From Spirochaetota bacterium (GTDB lineage: Bacteria; Spirochaetota; UBA4802; UB4802): a stretch of 56,775 nt of DNA. The stretch is taken from contig JAKPOE010000010.1 in NCBI GenBank assembly GCA_029548025.1, forward strand, positions 1 to 56,775. Direction: 5' to 3'. Under the pieces are notes generated by a model. It ran no database searches, was not told the DNA's origin, and saw only the letters and a list, made by a program, of their open reading frames with translations. The translations under genes and the position numbers were made by a program. Of this stretch, positions 17,995 through 27,035 are shown in pieces; position 1 is the stretch's first letter, and the number at the start of each line of letters is the position of its first letter.

Positions 17995-18636
17995 CTAATC
18001 ATCAATAAAATTATTATTATCACTATTATTATCACCAAGCCTGTTCAAAACCTCTTTTATTGTATCCCAGCTAAAACCTCTTTGCTGCAAAAACAATCCA
18101 ACCTTTTCCCTGGCATGCTCTTTTCCTTTTACACGATTATATTTTTTTTGTGCTATCTGATATATGCGCTCAATATCAGGCTCGTTATCCTGCATTTTTT
18201 TTATTGCTTTTTTTATTAACGATTTATGGATGCCTCGTTCAAACAATTTTTTTTCTATCACCCTGTTGCCAACAACTTTGTGTTCATGTGTCGAACGGAC
18301 ATACTGTAATGCATAGTGATAGTCATCTATAAATCCTTTTTCTATAAATAATTTTATAACTCTATATATTGTATTCTTATCAAATCCTTTTTTTATAAGA
18401 TATTTTGTTATTTCATGCTCCGATCTATCTCTCAGCCCAATATAGTAAAGAGCTTTTTCCTTACATTCAAACAGCTTTGACTCTTCTTTAATATGTTCAT
18501 ATGCATCAATATCAATTTCAGTACCCTTTCGCAGCAATCCCTGTGGTACTGAAACAGAATCAATTTTTAAATGCTCACCACTATCTAACGTTATCATGAT
18601 ATAGCGATCAGAATATTCTATATCTATTATTACCAT
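17995..18636 (-). CDS. recX: RecX regulatory protein
   Basis: 213 residues with the three-helix repeat pattern of RecX: 'ALYYIGLRDRSEHEITKYLIKKGFD', then 'FIDDYHYALQYVRS.....GNRVIEKKLFERGI', then 'KEHAREKVGLFLQQRGFSWDTIKEVL'. The N-terminal 60 residues form a beta-rich extension. RecX binds RecA filaments and limits recombinase activity. recA is not in the window, but alaS follows on the same strand, as in other bacteria. Confidence 0.88.
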   Translation of the reverse strand: MVIIDIEYSDRYIMITLDSGEHLKIDSVSVPQGLLRKGTEIDIDAYEHIKEESKLFECKEKALYYIGLRDRSEHEITKYLIKKGFDKNTIYRVIKLFIEKGFIDDYHYALQYVRSTHEHKVVGNRVIEKKLFERGIHKSLIKKAIKKMQDNEPDIERIYQIAQKKYNRVKGKEHAREKVGLFLQQRGFSWDTIKEVLNRLGDNNSDNNNFIDD

Positions 18637-18669
18637 GAAAGCTCACCATACTATTAATATTTAACAATA

Positions 18670-18697
18670 AAAAAGGATGCTCAGCGGCATCCTTTTT
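18670..18697. terminator. Terminator after rpsI
   Basis: GGATGC (18675-18680) and GCATCC (18687-18692) form a stem with a 6-base loop, flanked by AAAAA and TTTTT. It sits between rpsI and recX, 26 bases past the rpsI stop, and could end the rplM-rpsI transcript. Confidence 0.75.
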
Positions 18698-18722
18698 GTA
18701 AAGAAAAATTGTATTCTCATTA

Positions 18723-19115
18723 TTATCGTTTTGAAAATTGGAATCTTTTCCTTGCTTTCTTCTGTCCGTATTTCTTCCGTTCCACTTCCCGTGAATCACG
18801 GGTTAGGAATCCTGCCTGTCGCATTGATTTTTTATACTTTTCATCAAGCGCCGACAAACATCGTGCTATGCCTAACTTTACAGCTCCAGCCTGTCCTGTC
18901 CATCCTCCCCCATTTACTGTTGCATACACATCAAATGAAGCAAGTACCCCGGCTTCTTCAAGCGGCTGTCGTACAACCAATTCAAGAGTCTGTCGTCTAA
19001 AATATTCATTAATAGGCTTACTGTTGATAACAATAGCCCCATTCCCTGGTTTCAACCAAACTCGTGCAACAGCTGATTTCCTTCTCCCCGTTGCATAATT
19101 AACTGCGTTTGCCAT
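18723..19115 (-). CDS. rpsI: 30S ribosomal protein S9
   Basis: 130 residues, full length. It starts 'YATGRRKSAVARVWLKPG' and ends with the basic 'KKYGQKKARKRFQFSKR' tail that reaches the P site of the 30S subunit. Partner gene rplM lies 42 bases upstream on the same strand, the near-universal L13-S9 operon. Confidence 0.97.
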   Translation of the reverse strand: MANAVNYATGRRKSAVARVWLKPGNGAIVINSKPINEYFRRQTLELVVRQPLEEAGVLASFDVYATVNGGGWTGQAGAVKLGIARCLSALDEKYKKSMRQAGFLTRDSREVERKKYGQKKARKRFQFSKR

Positions 19116-19157
19116 AGTACGTACCTCGTATTTATTTATACCTATAGATTTATCTTA

Positions 19158-19604
19158 TTAAAATTTTAATTCCAGATTTTCCGGCTTTTGTGCTTGATGA
19201 GGATGATCCTTCCCTGCATAAATTTTTAAATTTCCCATGATATTGCGTGACAATTTATTTTTGGGCATCATCCCTTTTACAGCATGATATAAAACATATT
19301 CCGGTTTTTTCTGCAACATCTTTTTAATATTTACAAATTTCATACCACCTGGATATCCTGAATGGAAGAAATACTCTTTATCATCTGGTTTTTTACCTGT
19401 TAATAAAATTTTTTCTGCATTGATTACGACAATATTATCACCCATATCCAGATGTGCAGAATAGGTTGGTTTGTGCTTTCCTCGTAAAACATGTGCAATC
19501 TCCGCTGCAAGCCGCCCCAGTACTTTTCCCTCAGCATCAATAATATACCATTTTTTCTCAATCTGAGATTTCTTTAATGAAAATGTCCTTTGCCAGATAC
19601 TCAT
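19158..19604 (-). CDS. rplM: 50S ribosomal protein L13
   Basis: 148 residues with the L13 hallmarks 'WYIIDAEGKVLGRLA' near the start and 'GDNIVVINAEKILLTG' and 'AVKGMMPKNKLSR' later. First gene of the rplM-rpsI operon. The leader upstream (19605-19691) is AT-rich with only a 5-bp hairpin (AGCGT/ACGCT near 19672-19684), not enough to call an autoregulatory leader. Confidence 0.97.
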   Translation of the reverse strand: MSIWQRTFSLKKSQIEKKWYIIDAEGKVLGRLAAEIAHVLRGKHKPTYSAHLDMGDNIVVINAEKILLTGKKPDDKEYFFHSGYPGGMKFVNIKKMLQKKPEYVLYHAVKGMMPKNKLSRNIMGNLKIYAGKDHPHQAQKPENLELKF

Positions 19605-19691
19605 TGTAGCCTCTCACACTTCGATGTTAAATGTTAATAGAAAATTTCTAATAAAAATTATATAGATTATAAGCGTAGCACGCTATATATA

Positions 19692-19927
19692 TTAATCAAA
19701 AAACTGTGGAAAAAAGAAATTCATCTCTTTCAGAATTTGGTGTTCAAACTTATTTTTTGATGGTAAATTTGTCAAGGAATTAAAATAAAAATTTGATCTT
19801 CATGATAATAATAATTATCCATATAATGGGTTAGCGTTTGATAAACCTTTAATCCTGATCGAGAAGATGGATTAACTATAACAGTTGCTTTCATTATTTT
19901 ATCCTGTACCTGTTTGTTGATAGTCAT
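19692..19927 (-). pseudogene. Possible N-terminal fragment of a diacylglycerol-kinase-like gene
   Basis: A minus-strand frame from ATG at 19927 (inner ATG at 19894) to TGA at 19772 gives 51 residues containing 'MKATVIVNPSSRSGLK'. This resembles the first strand and phosphate-binding loop of DAGK/YegS-family lipid kinases ('llIvNP.Sg.g'). After a +1 shift the text stays open to a stop at 19692. The remaining 250 residues of such a kinase are absent. It could instead be a chance or small real gene; it sits in an otherwise empty 400-base gap. Confidence 0.35.
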
Positions 19928-19965
19928 AACAACTGCCTTAAAATAATAATATTTATAACTTTAAA

Positions 19966-19995
19966 AATAAGGGGGCGATAACGTGCCCCCTTATT
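19966..19995. terminator. Terminator after the nitronate-monooxygenase-like gene
   Basis: AATAAGGGGGC (19966-19976) pairs perfectly with GCCCCCTTATT (19985-19995), an 11-bp stem with an 8-base loop, directly downstream of the minus-strand gene ending at 20008. Confidence 0.8.
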
Positions 19996-20007
19996 ATAAA
20001 CAAATTT

Positions 20008-21042
20008 TTAAAATTTCTTTAAATTTTTTTGATATATGGCTTTTGCCTCTTTAACTGTCCGCTCGATAACATCTTTTACTGCTGGAACATCATTTATCAA
20101 ACCCTGACACTGTCCTATGAGCTGTACACCATATTCTAAATTACCATCTTCAGTAGCAACTTTAATTTTATCAAATGCTGTTGCAAAATGTGCCAGCTGA
20201 ATCATCATTTTAGGGCCCTGCAACATAACTCCCAATACCAATTTAAAATAGGGCAGGTTCATCATCTTTGCTATTTTATACGATTGTATAGCAGCATGAG
20301 GCAGACTCATACCTTTTTTTATTGCTTTTTCTGCTGATTTTGTCTTTAACACACGACAATAGATGCCATCAAATCTGTTGGAATATATGGTATCTTCTAT
20401 CCCTGCTTTCAACTGGGCTTCAATTGTTTTTTTATGGAGAGGGCTTTCTTTTGTCATTGACAATCGGGTACCCATTCCTATACCTTCAGCTCCTAATGCC
20501 AATGCAGCTGCCATTCCTCTGCCATCAGCAATTCCGCCTACAGCAACAACAGGAATTTTAACTTTATCTACAATTGCAGGTACAAGAACAAAGGTAGTAA
20601 CCTGTCCACCATGTGCTGCCGCCTCATGCCCCGTAACCTGTAATGCATCAGCACCCTGTTTCTCTGCAGCCAATGCATGCTTCTCAGTAACAACAGTTGC
20701 AATAACCTTACCGCCGTATTTATGAGCCCTTTCAGCAATCCAATCACACTTACCCAATGAAACATTAATAATCGGGACCTTTTCTTCCAGCATAACCTCT
20801 GCATTTTCTCTTGCTCCTGGCATGATCAGTGTACATCCTGCACCAAAAGGCTTATTGGTTAATTCACGTATTCTTTGAATGGCTGCTCGTGTCTGCTCAG
20901 CTGTTAAAGGTCCTGTTGCCAGATAACCGGTGCCACCTGCATTACAAACCGCAGCAACAAGCTCGGGTGTGCTTATCCAGCTCATCCCTGGTAAAATAAT
21001 TGGATACTTGATACCAAAAAGTTGTGTAATTCGTGTTTTCAT
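20008..21042 (-). CDS. Nitronate monooxygenase / 2-nitropropane dioxygenase family flavoprotein, copy 1
   Basis: 344 residues forming an FMN-binding TIM barrel. It starts 'LFGIKYPIILPGMSWISTPELVAAV' and has the catalytic-histidine region 'GHEAAAHGGQV' (about 145) and the FMN phosphate-binding 'VGGIADGRGMAAALALGAEGIGMGTR'. Known members oxidise alkyl nitronates; relatives in the fold include the enoyl-ACP reductase FabK, so a lipid substrate is possible. It is clearly paralogous to the gene at 23061-24098. It has its own promoter region with a palindrome (21091-21105) and its own terminator. Confidence 0.82.
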   Translation of the reverse strand: MKTRITQLFGIKYPIILPGMSWISTPELVAAVCNAGGTGYLATGPLTAEQTRAAIQRIRELTNKPFGAGCTLIMPGARENAEVMLEEKVPIINVSLGKCDWIAERAHKYGGKVIATVVTEKHALAAEKQGADALQVTGHEAAAHGGQVTTFVLVPAIVDKVKIPVVAVGGIADGRGMAAALALGAEGIGMGTRLSMTKESPLHKKTIEAQLKAGIEDTIYSNRFDGIYCRVLKTKSAEKAIKKGMSLPHAAIQSYKIAKMMNLPYFKLVLGVMLQGPKMMIQLAHFATAFDKIKVATEDGNLEYGVQLIGQCQGLINDVPAVKDVIERTVKEAKAIYQKNLKKF

Positions 21043-21082
21043 AATAACTCCCTTTTTGCTAATAATCGTAATTCAATACACT

Positions 21083-21108
21083 AACCATAACATAACAATG
21101 TTATGGTT
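21083..21108. promoter_or_regulatory. Palindrome, candidate operator for flavoprotein copy 1
   Basis: AACCATAACAT (21083-21093) and ATGTTATGGTT (21098-21108) form a perfect inverted repeat with a 4-base centre. Its core, CATAACAATGTTATG (21091-21105), ends 49 bases before the start codon. A very similar core lies ahead of flavoprotein copy 2 (24158-24172). No T-run follows on the minus strand, so it is not an obvious terminator of the upstream gene. Confidence 0.55.
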
Positions 21109-21162
21109 ATATTATTTCAATCAATATTTTATATACAATATTATTTTTTTCCCTATTAACGC

Positions 21163-23049
21163 TTAATCTTCATACATCTTGTTAATGACATCACTATATC
21201 GCTGTTGAATTACTTTACGCCGTATCTTCATGGTTGGTGTTATCTCACCATTATCCTGAGTAAACTCAGCAGGCATAAGGGTAAAGCGCTTTACTTTCTC
21301 TACCTGTCCTAAACCTTCGGTCAGCTTTTCAATTTTATTGTTATAAAACTCAAGTATTCCCGGATGAGATATTAGTTCCTGGCGTGATGAATACTGAATC
21401 CCTTTTGATTTTGCATATTCATGTAACATCTCAAAATTAGGAACTATGAGCGCACTTATATATTTCCGTCCGTCACCCACTACAACCACCTGCTCAATGT
21501 ACAAATCCTCTCCTAACATGGTTTCTATAACCTGTGGAGCGATGTTCTTACCACCAGCAGTAATGATAAGGTCCTTTATACGATCGGTTATGCGTATATA
21601 CAGGTTATCATTATGTTTTTCAACGGTCCCAACATCACCTGTTTTAAACCAGCCATCAGATGTAAACATCTCCCTTGTTGCTTCCGGTTTATTATAGTAG
21701 CCATCCATACACATTGGGCCCTTCAATTGTATCTCACCCTCATCTGAAACTCGTACATCAACAATATCAAGAACAGGACCGCATATTCCGGGATATGCTG
21801 TTTTATCAGTACCCACTGCAACAGGGAAAAATTCGGTTAAGCCATACCCTTGTGCCAGTGGAATACCCAGGCCGTTAAAAAATTCATTAATATCTGCAGA
21901 CATTGCTGCACCACCAACATGGAACACACTCGCTCTACCACCCACCACATCTCTCACTTTTTTCAAAACAACTATCTCCCCTATAGCTTTTTTGCAAAGC
22001 AAGAATGGATTGATAAACTTATTTGAACGCTTTCTGGTATCAAATTCTATTCCAGCGTTTGTTGCCCATACAAACAATTTTTTCTTTACCGGTGATGCCG
22101 ATTCCAATCTGTCAAATATTGTAGCATACATCTTTTCCCACAAACGCGGTACGCTACACATATAATGTGGTTTTGAAAGCGGTAAAATTGCCATAATATC
22201 TTTTGGATTTCGGCAATAATGGTTTTCACCACCTTTAAGGAGTACCCCATAACTCCACATACGTTCAAAAACATGACTTAACGGCAAAAATGCCAGCGAT
22301 ACCATACCCGGACCTGCTTCAGGAAATCGCACTACTGAAGCATAAATACCTGCTAAAAAGCTTGCATGGGTATGGACAGCCCCCTTGGGATTGCCGGTTG
22401 TCCCTGAGGTATAAATAATGGTAAGCATATCGTTACTTGATAGTCCCCGCATGCGGGATGTAACCTGTTCAATAACCGCACTATCTACTGTAGTATTAAT
22501 AATATCTTTTACATAAAAACCCTTTTCACTGGTTACAGTGACATCATCCTGCAGCGATATAACATGAGTAACAGATGACATGGTGGCAATTTCTAAAATC
22601 TTATCAAATTGTTCCTGATCACCAGTAAATACCACCTTGATTCCTGCATCTTCAATAATATATCGAGCTTCATCCTTTGAATTGGTTGCATAGATTGGAA
22701 CAGGGACACACCCGGAAGATTGTATTCCTAAATCTACTATGGTCCATTCAGGACAATTTTGCGCAAAAATTGCAATCTTATCCCCAGACTGACATCCATG
22801 GGATATTAAAAAATATCCTATTGCATAGGCATGGTGTTTAAGCTCAGACCATGTATAGGAATATTTCTCATCACCCTTAAAGCCGGTTAATGCGATACTA
22901 TCACCTCGTGCATCAGCACGGGATAGTAGCATAGAAACAACCGTTTTTTCTTCTGATAAAAAATCGTGTAATCCTTGCAATGTTGCTTTCTGCATAACAA
23001 ACCCTTTTGCAATAATATTCTTTGATGATAATTCTGTCGTACTCTTCAA
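21163..23049 (-). CDS. Long-chain acyl-CoA synthetase (AMP-forming), second copy
   Basis: 628 residues. It has the P-loop 'IIYTSGTTGNPKGAVHTH' (about 216), adenylate motif 'QGYGLTEFFPV' (about 400), 'GWFKTGDVGTV' (about 470) and the C-terminal 'TADGK'-type region as 'ITAGGKNIAPQVIE'. Activates fatty acids to acyl-CoA. It lies 11 bases downstream of flavoprotein copy 2, so the two form an operon. It differs from the 13084-14994 paralogue throughout, so the duplication is old. Confidence 0.88.
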   Translation of the reverse strand: MKSTTELSSKNIIAKGFVMQKATLQGLHDFLSEEKTVVSMLLSRADARGDSIALTGFKGDEKYSYTWSELKHHAYAIGYFLISHGCQSGDKIAIFAQNCPEWTIVDLGIQSSGCVPVPIYATNSKDEARYIIEDAGIKVVFTGDQEQFDKILEIATMSSVTHVISLQDDVTVTSEKGFYVKDIINTTVDSAVIEQVTSRMRGLSSNDMLTIIYTSGTTGNPKGAVHTHASFLAGIYASVVRFPEAGPGMVSLAFLPLSHVFERMWSYGVLLKGGENHYCRNPKDIMAILPLSKPHYMCSVPRLWEKMYATIFDRLESASPVKKKLFVWATNAGIEFDTRKRSNKFINPFLLCKKAIGEIVVLKKVRDVVGGRASVFHVGGAAMSADINEFFNGLGIPLAQGYGLTEFFPVAVGTDKTAYPGICGPVLDIVDVRVSDEGEIQLKGPMCMDGYYNKPEATREMFTSDGWFKTGDVGTVEKHNDNLYIRITDRIKDLIITAGGKNIAPQVIETMLGEDLYIEQVVVVGDGRKYISALIVPNFEMLHEYAKSKGIQYSSRQELISHPGILEFYNNKIEKLTEGLGQVEKVKRFTLMPAEFTQDNGEITPTMKIRRKVIQQRYSDVINKMYED

Positions 23050-23060
23050 TGACTATCGTG

Positions 23061-24098
23061 CTATTTTACTTTTTTTGATAACTGTTTCTCTATCGCTACT
23101 GCTTCTTTTACTATTGAATCCACTACCTGCTTTACCGTTGGTGTATCCTTTATTATGCCGCTTACCTGCCCCAATGGCAGCACACCTTTTGCAAAATCGC
23201 CATCAATGGTACCCAGTTTAAATGCATCAAATCCAATTGCCATCTGTGCCATTTGCATCGATCGTTTTGGCCCCATGAGCATAATGCCAATCGCTAACTT
23301 AAGCCATGGAAACTCTAACATATCGGCAATCTTTTTGGATCTGATAAGTGCACTGAATGGATTTAATCGTTTTTTCAATAAATGCTCAACCCCTTTAGAC
23401 TTCATGAACCTGGCAGGCAAGCCATCAACTTTTGGTGTATAAATAGTATCATATACCTCACTTTTTACACTTGCCTGTTTTGCCTGTTCTGCAGCCGGAC
23501 TTTCTTTGGTATTCATAAAACGAGTACCCATTGCTATGCCATCTGCCCCCAGCGCCAGCGCAGCTAAAAGCCCTCTACCATCGGCAAAACCACCAGCAGC
23601 AATAATAGGTATATCTAACGCATCAGCAATTGCCGGAATAAGTACAAGCGAAGTAATTGCTCCGCCATGCCCGGCTGCTTCATATCCTGTAACAATTAAT
23701 GCATCAGCACCATCCCGTTGTGCAGCAAATGCATGTTTATGTGTGGTAACTGTTGCCACTACCTTGCCACCATAGGCATGAGCTGCTTTTGCAATCTTAT
23801 CACCTTTGCCTAATGAGTAATTTATAATAGGAACTTTTTCTTCAATTAAAACCTGTGCATTCCGTTCAGCACCGGGGAAATAAAGGGTAACATTTGCACC
23901 AAATGGCTTTTTGGTGAGCGACCGTATTTTCTGCACCGCTTCACGGGTCTGATCTGCTGTTAATACCCCGGTGGCAAGAATTCCCAAACCCCCGGCATTT
24001 GATACTGCAGCAACAAGCTCCGGAGTGCTTATCCAGCTCATCCCTGAAAGCACTATTGGATATTGAATCTTAAATAGTTCTGTAATTCTTGTTTTCAT
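23061..24098 (-). CDS. Nitronate monooxygenase / 2-nitropropane dioxygenase family flavoprotein, copy 2
   Basis: 345 residues, the same barrel as copy 1, with identical blocks 'GMSWISTPELVAAV' and 'LALGA.GI.MGTR'. The histidine region is 'GYEAAGHGGAI' (about 145). First gene of an operon with the acyl-CoA synthetase at 21163-23049. The pairing with fatty-acid activation suggests that its substrate is a lipid or nitro-lipid-like compound rather than a free nitroalkane; that is inference. A CATAAC-N3-GTTATC palindrome lies 60-74 bases upstream. Confidence 0.82.
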   Translation of the reverse strand: MKTRITELFKIQYPIVLSGMSWISTPELVAAVSNAGGLGILATGVLTADQTREAVQKIRSLTKKPFGANVTLYFPGAERNAQVLIEEKVPIINYSLGKGDKIAKAAHAYGGKVVATVTTHKHAFAAQRDGADALIVTGYEAAGHGGAITSLVLIPAIADALDIPIIAAGGFADGRGLLAALALGADGIAMGTRFMNTKESPAAEQAKQASVKSEVYDTIYTPKVDGLPARFMKSKGVEHLLKKRLNPFSALIRSKKIADMLEFPWLKLAIGIMLMGPKRSMQMAQMAIGFDAFKLGTIDGDFAKGVLPLGQVSGIIKDTPTVKQVVDSIVKEAVAIEKQLSKKVK

Positions 24099-24157
24099 TG
24101 AATACTCCTTTATATATAAATTTGAATAAGTATGCCTTTTCTCAATTTTACCGCAAA

Positions 24158-24172
24158 CATAACTAAGTTATC
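24158..24172. promoter_or_regulatory. Palindrome, candidate operator for flavoprotein copy 2 operon
   Basis: CATAACTAAGTTATC: half-sites CATAAC and GTTATC (one mismatch from perfect) around a 3-base centre, 60 bases before the start codon. It has the same half-sites and spacing as the palindrome in front of copy 1. Confidence 0.5.
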
Positions 24173-24225
24173 TAAAAAAGCAATAAAATTATAGTATTTT
24201 GTAAAACTTTCATATTATCAGTGAA

Positions 24226-25548
24226 TTAGATGGTGGTGTAATCAATCCTGCACATAACATATGGCAGATAACTATCGCCAATCCATTCGCGCTCTTTTGA
24301 TAGTACTATTGTATCATCAAGCATCCTTGTTACATCATCAGCCACCATACAATTTTTAAGCCTTCCCTGTACCTCTCCGTTATTGACAAACCATGCCATA
24401 TCTAAATTAGCAGAAAATTGTCCCATCAATGTATTTGATTGACCAAATCCTATGAATTGGTCAATAATGATACCGGTGTCCATCTGTCTAATCATATCTT
24501 TGAATGATACATCCCCACCCGGCACCACAATGTTGCTAAAGCTTTCCTGTGGCAATGTAGCATAGCTACGCGATGCATTACCGGTTGGGTTGCACTGTAA
24601 TATATGGCTACTCTGCAGGTGCGCTATATGCCGTTGTACATATCCACACTCAATGATCGTTTTATTAAAAGCCATCACCCCTTCACCATCAAAAGGGTAA
24701 CTGCCGGGTGCAAAATGTTCAAGCGGATTATCATACACACTCAACTGCTTGCCAAAAACTTTCTGCCCAAATTTTCCTATATAGCGCGATATACCCCGTT
24801 GAATCGACTTCCCGGAAAGCCCCTGTAGTACCACCCCCATAATCTGGCCAAATGCTTTTGGCGTTAGTATAGCATAATAGTTGCCAGAAGGGATAGCAGC
24901 ATTCGTTTCGCTGAATTGCAACTTCATAATAAGACGATTAACAATTTCATGGTAATCAAATGTGCTTCCCCATGAAGTACTTTCATATACCTGCATACGG
25001 CTCCCATCCGATACTATGCGCAATCCCGAAACGCTAACCCCATGTTGCAGGTAACGATATCCCGCTTCAAAACCACTGGAGTTGGTCAAATAAACATATC
25101 CGTCAACACACCCTGCCGAACTATCAACCATGCAATCACTATATGCTTTACGGATTGTATCTATGATAGCTTGCACTTGCTGGACCTGATTTTCTACAGT
25201 CCAGCTTTCCAACCATTGTTCATCATAGAGCGTTACTTTAGGAATGGCATTTTTACCAGGGAGTGCATAATCCTCGTTATCCCCATACTGTGCAGTATCC
25301 TTTGCATGGGCAATGACAGTTTTTATATCATTGAAATCATTACAATATGAAAAACCGGTTTTCCCATGTATGTTCAGGCGGATACCATATCCCCGTACTG
25401 CAGATTCGCGCGCTGAATGAAATACATTATTTTTAAAGGTAACTGACTTACTGATAGTATCATTGGAATAGATATCCCACCATCTGCATTGAACGCCCTG
25501 GCATTCTTTGCGAATAGCATCATGATTTCTTTTTGCTGCCTCCAGCAC
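24226..25548 (-). CDS. tldE: TldE/PmbA subunit of TldD-TldE metalloprotease
   Basis: 440 residues, family U62. The start is the GTG at 25548, with GGAGG 5 bases upstream inside the end of tldD. The sequence has the PmbA layout (an N-terminal alpha/beta domain with 'GYGIRLNIHGKTGFS', then a beta-rich C-terminal half) and lacks the HExxxH zinc site, as expected for the non-catalytic partner. With TldD it forms a heterodimer that degrades unfolded peptides and matures some ribosomal peptides. The 29-base overlap with tldD points to coupled translation. Confidence 0.88.
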   Translation of the reverse strand: MLEAAKRNHDAIRKECQGVQCRWWDIYSNDTISKSVTFKNNVFHSARESAVRGYGIRLNIHGKTGFSYCNDFNDIKTVIAHAKDTAQYGDNEDYALPGKNAIPKVTLYDEQWLESWTVENQVQQVQAIIDTIRKAYSDCMVDSSAGCVDGYVYLTNSSGFEAGYRYLQHGVSVSGLRIVSDGSRMQVYESTSWGSTFDYHEIVNRLIMKLQFSETNAAIPSGNYYAILTPKAFGQIMGVVLQGLSGKSIQRGISRYIGKFGQKVFGKQLSVYDNPLEHFAPGSYPFDGEGVMAFNKTIIECGYVQRHIAHLQSSHILQCNPTGNASRSYATLPQESFSNIVVPGGDVSFKDMIRQMDTGIIIDQFIGFGQSNTLMGQFSANLDMAWFVNNGEVQGRLKNCMVADDVTRMLDDTIVLSKEREWIGDSYLPYVMCRIDYTTI

Positions 25549-26917
25549 CGCTGCCTCCTATAAGAACATTTTTTATCAATAGGTGCGGCCCACCTGAAGA
25601 AACCGGAAGTGGTGCCTGCCCCTGCTTGCCACAGCCTCCCAATCCACCAAACATGGTACAATCATCTGCAATTGAATCAATATTCATAAGCGTCATGAAC
25701 ACATTCCCGCTGAGCATGCAATCGCGCAATAATCTCGTTTTCTTTCCCCGTTTTACCTCATAGGCATATGCCGGGGTAAAGGTAAACATCTCCAGATTGG
25801 TCTGCCCACCTAATGCGCCAGCTACATATAATCCATTACCTAAACGATCAAACAGCTCATCAGCAGTTGCGGTGCCATTATCAATATAGGTATTGGTCAT
25901 CCGTACAATAGGGTGTGCACCACACGATATTGCCCGCGCATTGCCGGTTGGCTGCTCACCCATTTTTTTAGCTGTTTCCCGAGAGTGCAATCTGCCAGTC
26001 AAAATACCATCCTTAATCAAATAGGTTTTTTGCGGTTGTATCCCCTCATCATCTATAGGGATATACCCTGTATAGGGTAGTGAGCCATCATCAATCACCT
26101 GTAAACATTCCGGACCAAAACGCCTGCCAATCACCATGAGCTCTTTCATTCGGGGATTCTCGTAGATAAAATCTGCTTCAGAAAGATGCCCAAATGCCTC
26201 GTGAATAAACACCCCTGCCAGCTTTGGATCCACTATGACATTGTATAGTCCACTTTGTACCTGCTCTGCCTTTACCAGCTCTGCAGCCGTTTTCACCACC
26301 TCTTCTGCCACAGCGTGATTATCCTCAACCAGTTCAAATCCACCGTACTGTGCAATCGATTCACCGTACGGTTGCATAACAGTACCATCCTTTGCTATAG
26401 CCGAAAAAGAAACGCCACAGAACGAGCTTTCATAATCAACACCTGTTTCGTCAGTATTGTACATATAATAGTGAGTCATGGAATCCCTGTATACAACATT
26501 GGTATTCTCAACCAATGGGCTGCTCTTTAAAATTGCATTATAGCGGTGCATAAGCTCCATCTTTTCTTCAAGGCTTACGCTGTGCAAAGGCTTCAGTACT
26601 TTTGTTTTTTTGTTCACTACATTGGATTGCATGGCAGCAATGGAAACAGCGTCATCTTTTTTTTGTATGTGCGATAGTTCCTGTGCACGGATTATTGCAT
26701 AATCTATCATATCCAGTGTTGTAAATGAAACAAATCCCCAGCATCCCCTGTTATAGACGCGCACCGATCCCTGCGTAGTTTTACCAGCTTTACAGGTTTC
26801 CACTCTATTCTTTGAAAGATGGATGCTTACCGTATCACTTTCACTCATTCGAATTTCAGCATACTCAGCCTTTATGTTTTTTAATTTCTTCTGCGCCATC
26901 GTCATATCTACTACCAT
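25520..26917 (-). CDS. tldD: TldD catalytic subunit of TldD-TldE metalloprotease
   Basis: 465 residues with the zinc motif HEAFGH (HExxxH, about residues 238-243) and the C-terminal 'GGLGGCGKQGQAPLPVSSGG' stretch, which supplies the third zinc ligand (Cys) in the family. A ribosome site (GAAGGA) precedes the ATG. First gene of the tldD-tldE pair. No peptide-precursor gene is visible next door, so a natural-product role is not indicated; general peptide turnover is the default. Confidence 0.92.
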   Translation of the reverse strand: MVVDMTMAQKKLKNIKAEYAEIRMSESDTVSIHLSKNRVETCKAGKTTQGSVRVYNRGCWGFVSFTTLDMIDYAIIRAQELSHIQKKDDAVSIAAMQSNVVNKKTKVLKPLHSVSLEEKMELMHRYNAILKSSPLVENTNVVYRDSMTHYYMYNTDETGVDYESSFCGVSFSAIAKDGTVMQPYGESIAQYGGFELVEDNHAVAEEVVKTAAELVKAEQVQSGLYNVIVDPKLAGVFIHEAFGHLSEADFIYENPRMKELMVIGRRFGPECLQVIDDGSLPYTGYIPIDDEGIQPQKTYLIKDGILTGRLHSRETAKKMGEQPTGNARAISCGAHPIVRMTNTYIDNGTATADELFDRLGNGLYVAGALGGQTNLEMFTFTPAYAYEVKRGKKTRLLRDCMLSGNVFMTLMNIDSIADDCTMFGGLGGCGKQGQAPLPVSSGGPHLLIKNVLIGGSGAGGSKKKS

Positions 26918-27035
26918 TATATCCTTCTCCCAAAAACAGTATTGATACTCAGACCACTGTCAAACAATAGTCATCGCTACCCTATCTCGGCATGGATGGC
27001 AGATTTCTTATTGTGTATGGTATAGCAAAAATCCT

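Noticed and set aside
18709..19098. Plus-strand reading frame opposite rpsI
   Set aside because: Shadow of the ribosomal protein gene.
19605..19691. Autoregulatory L13 leader RNA upstream of rplM
   Set aside because: Only a 5-bp stem with a 3-base loop is visible; not enough structure to support a leader.
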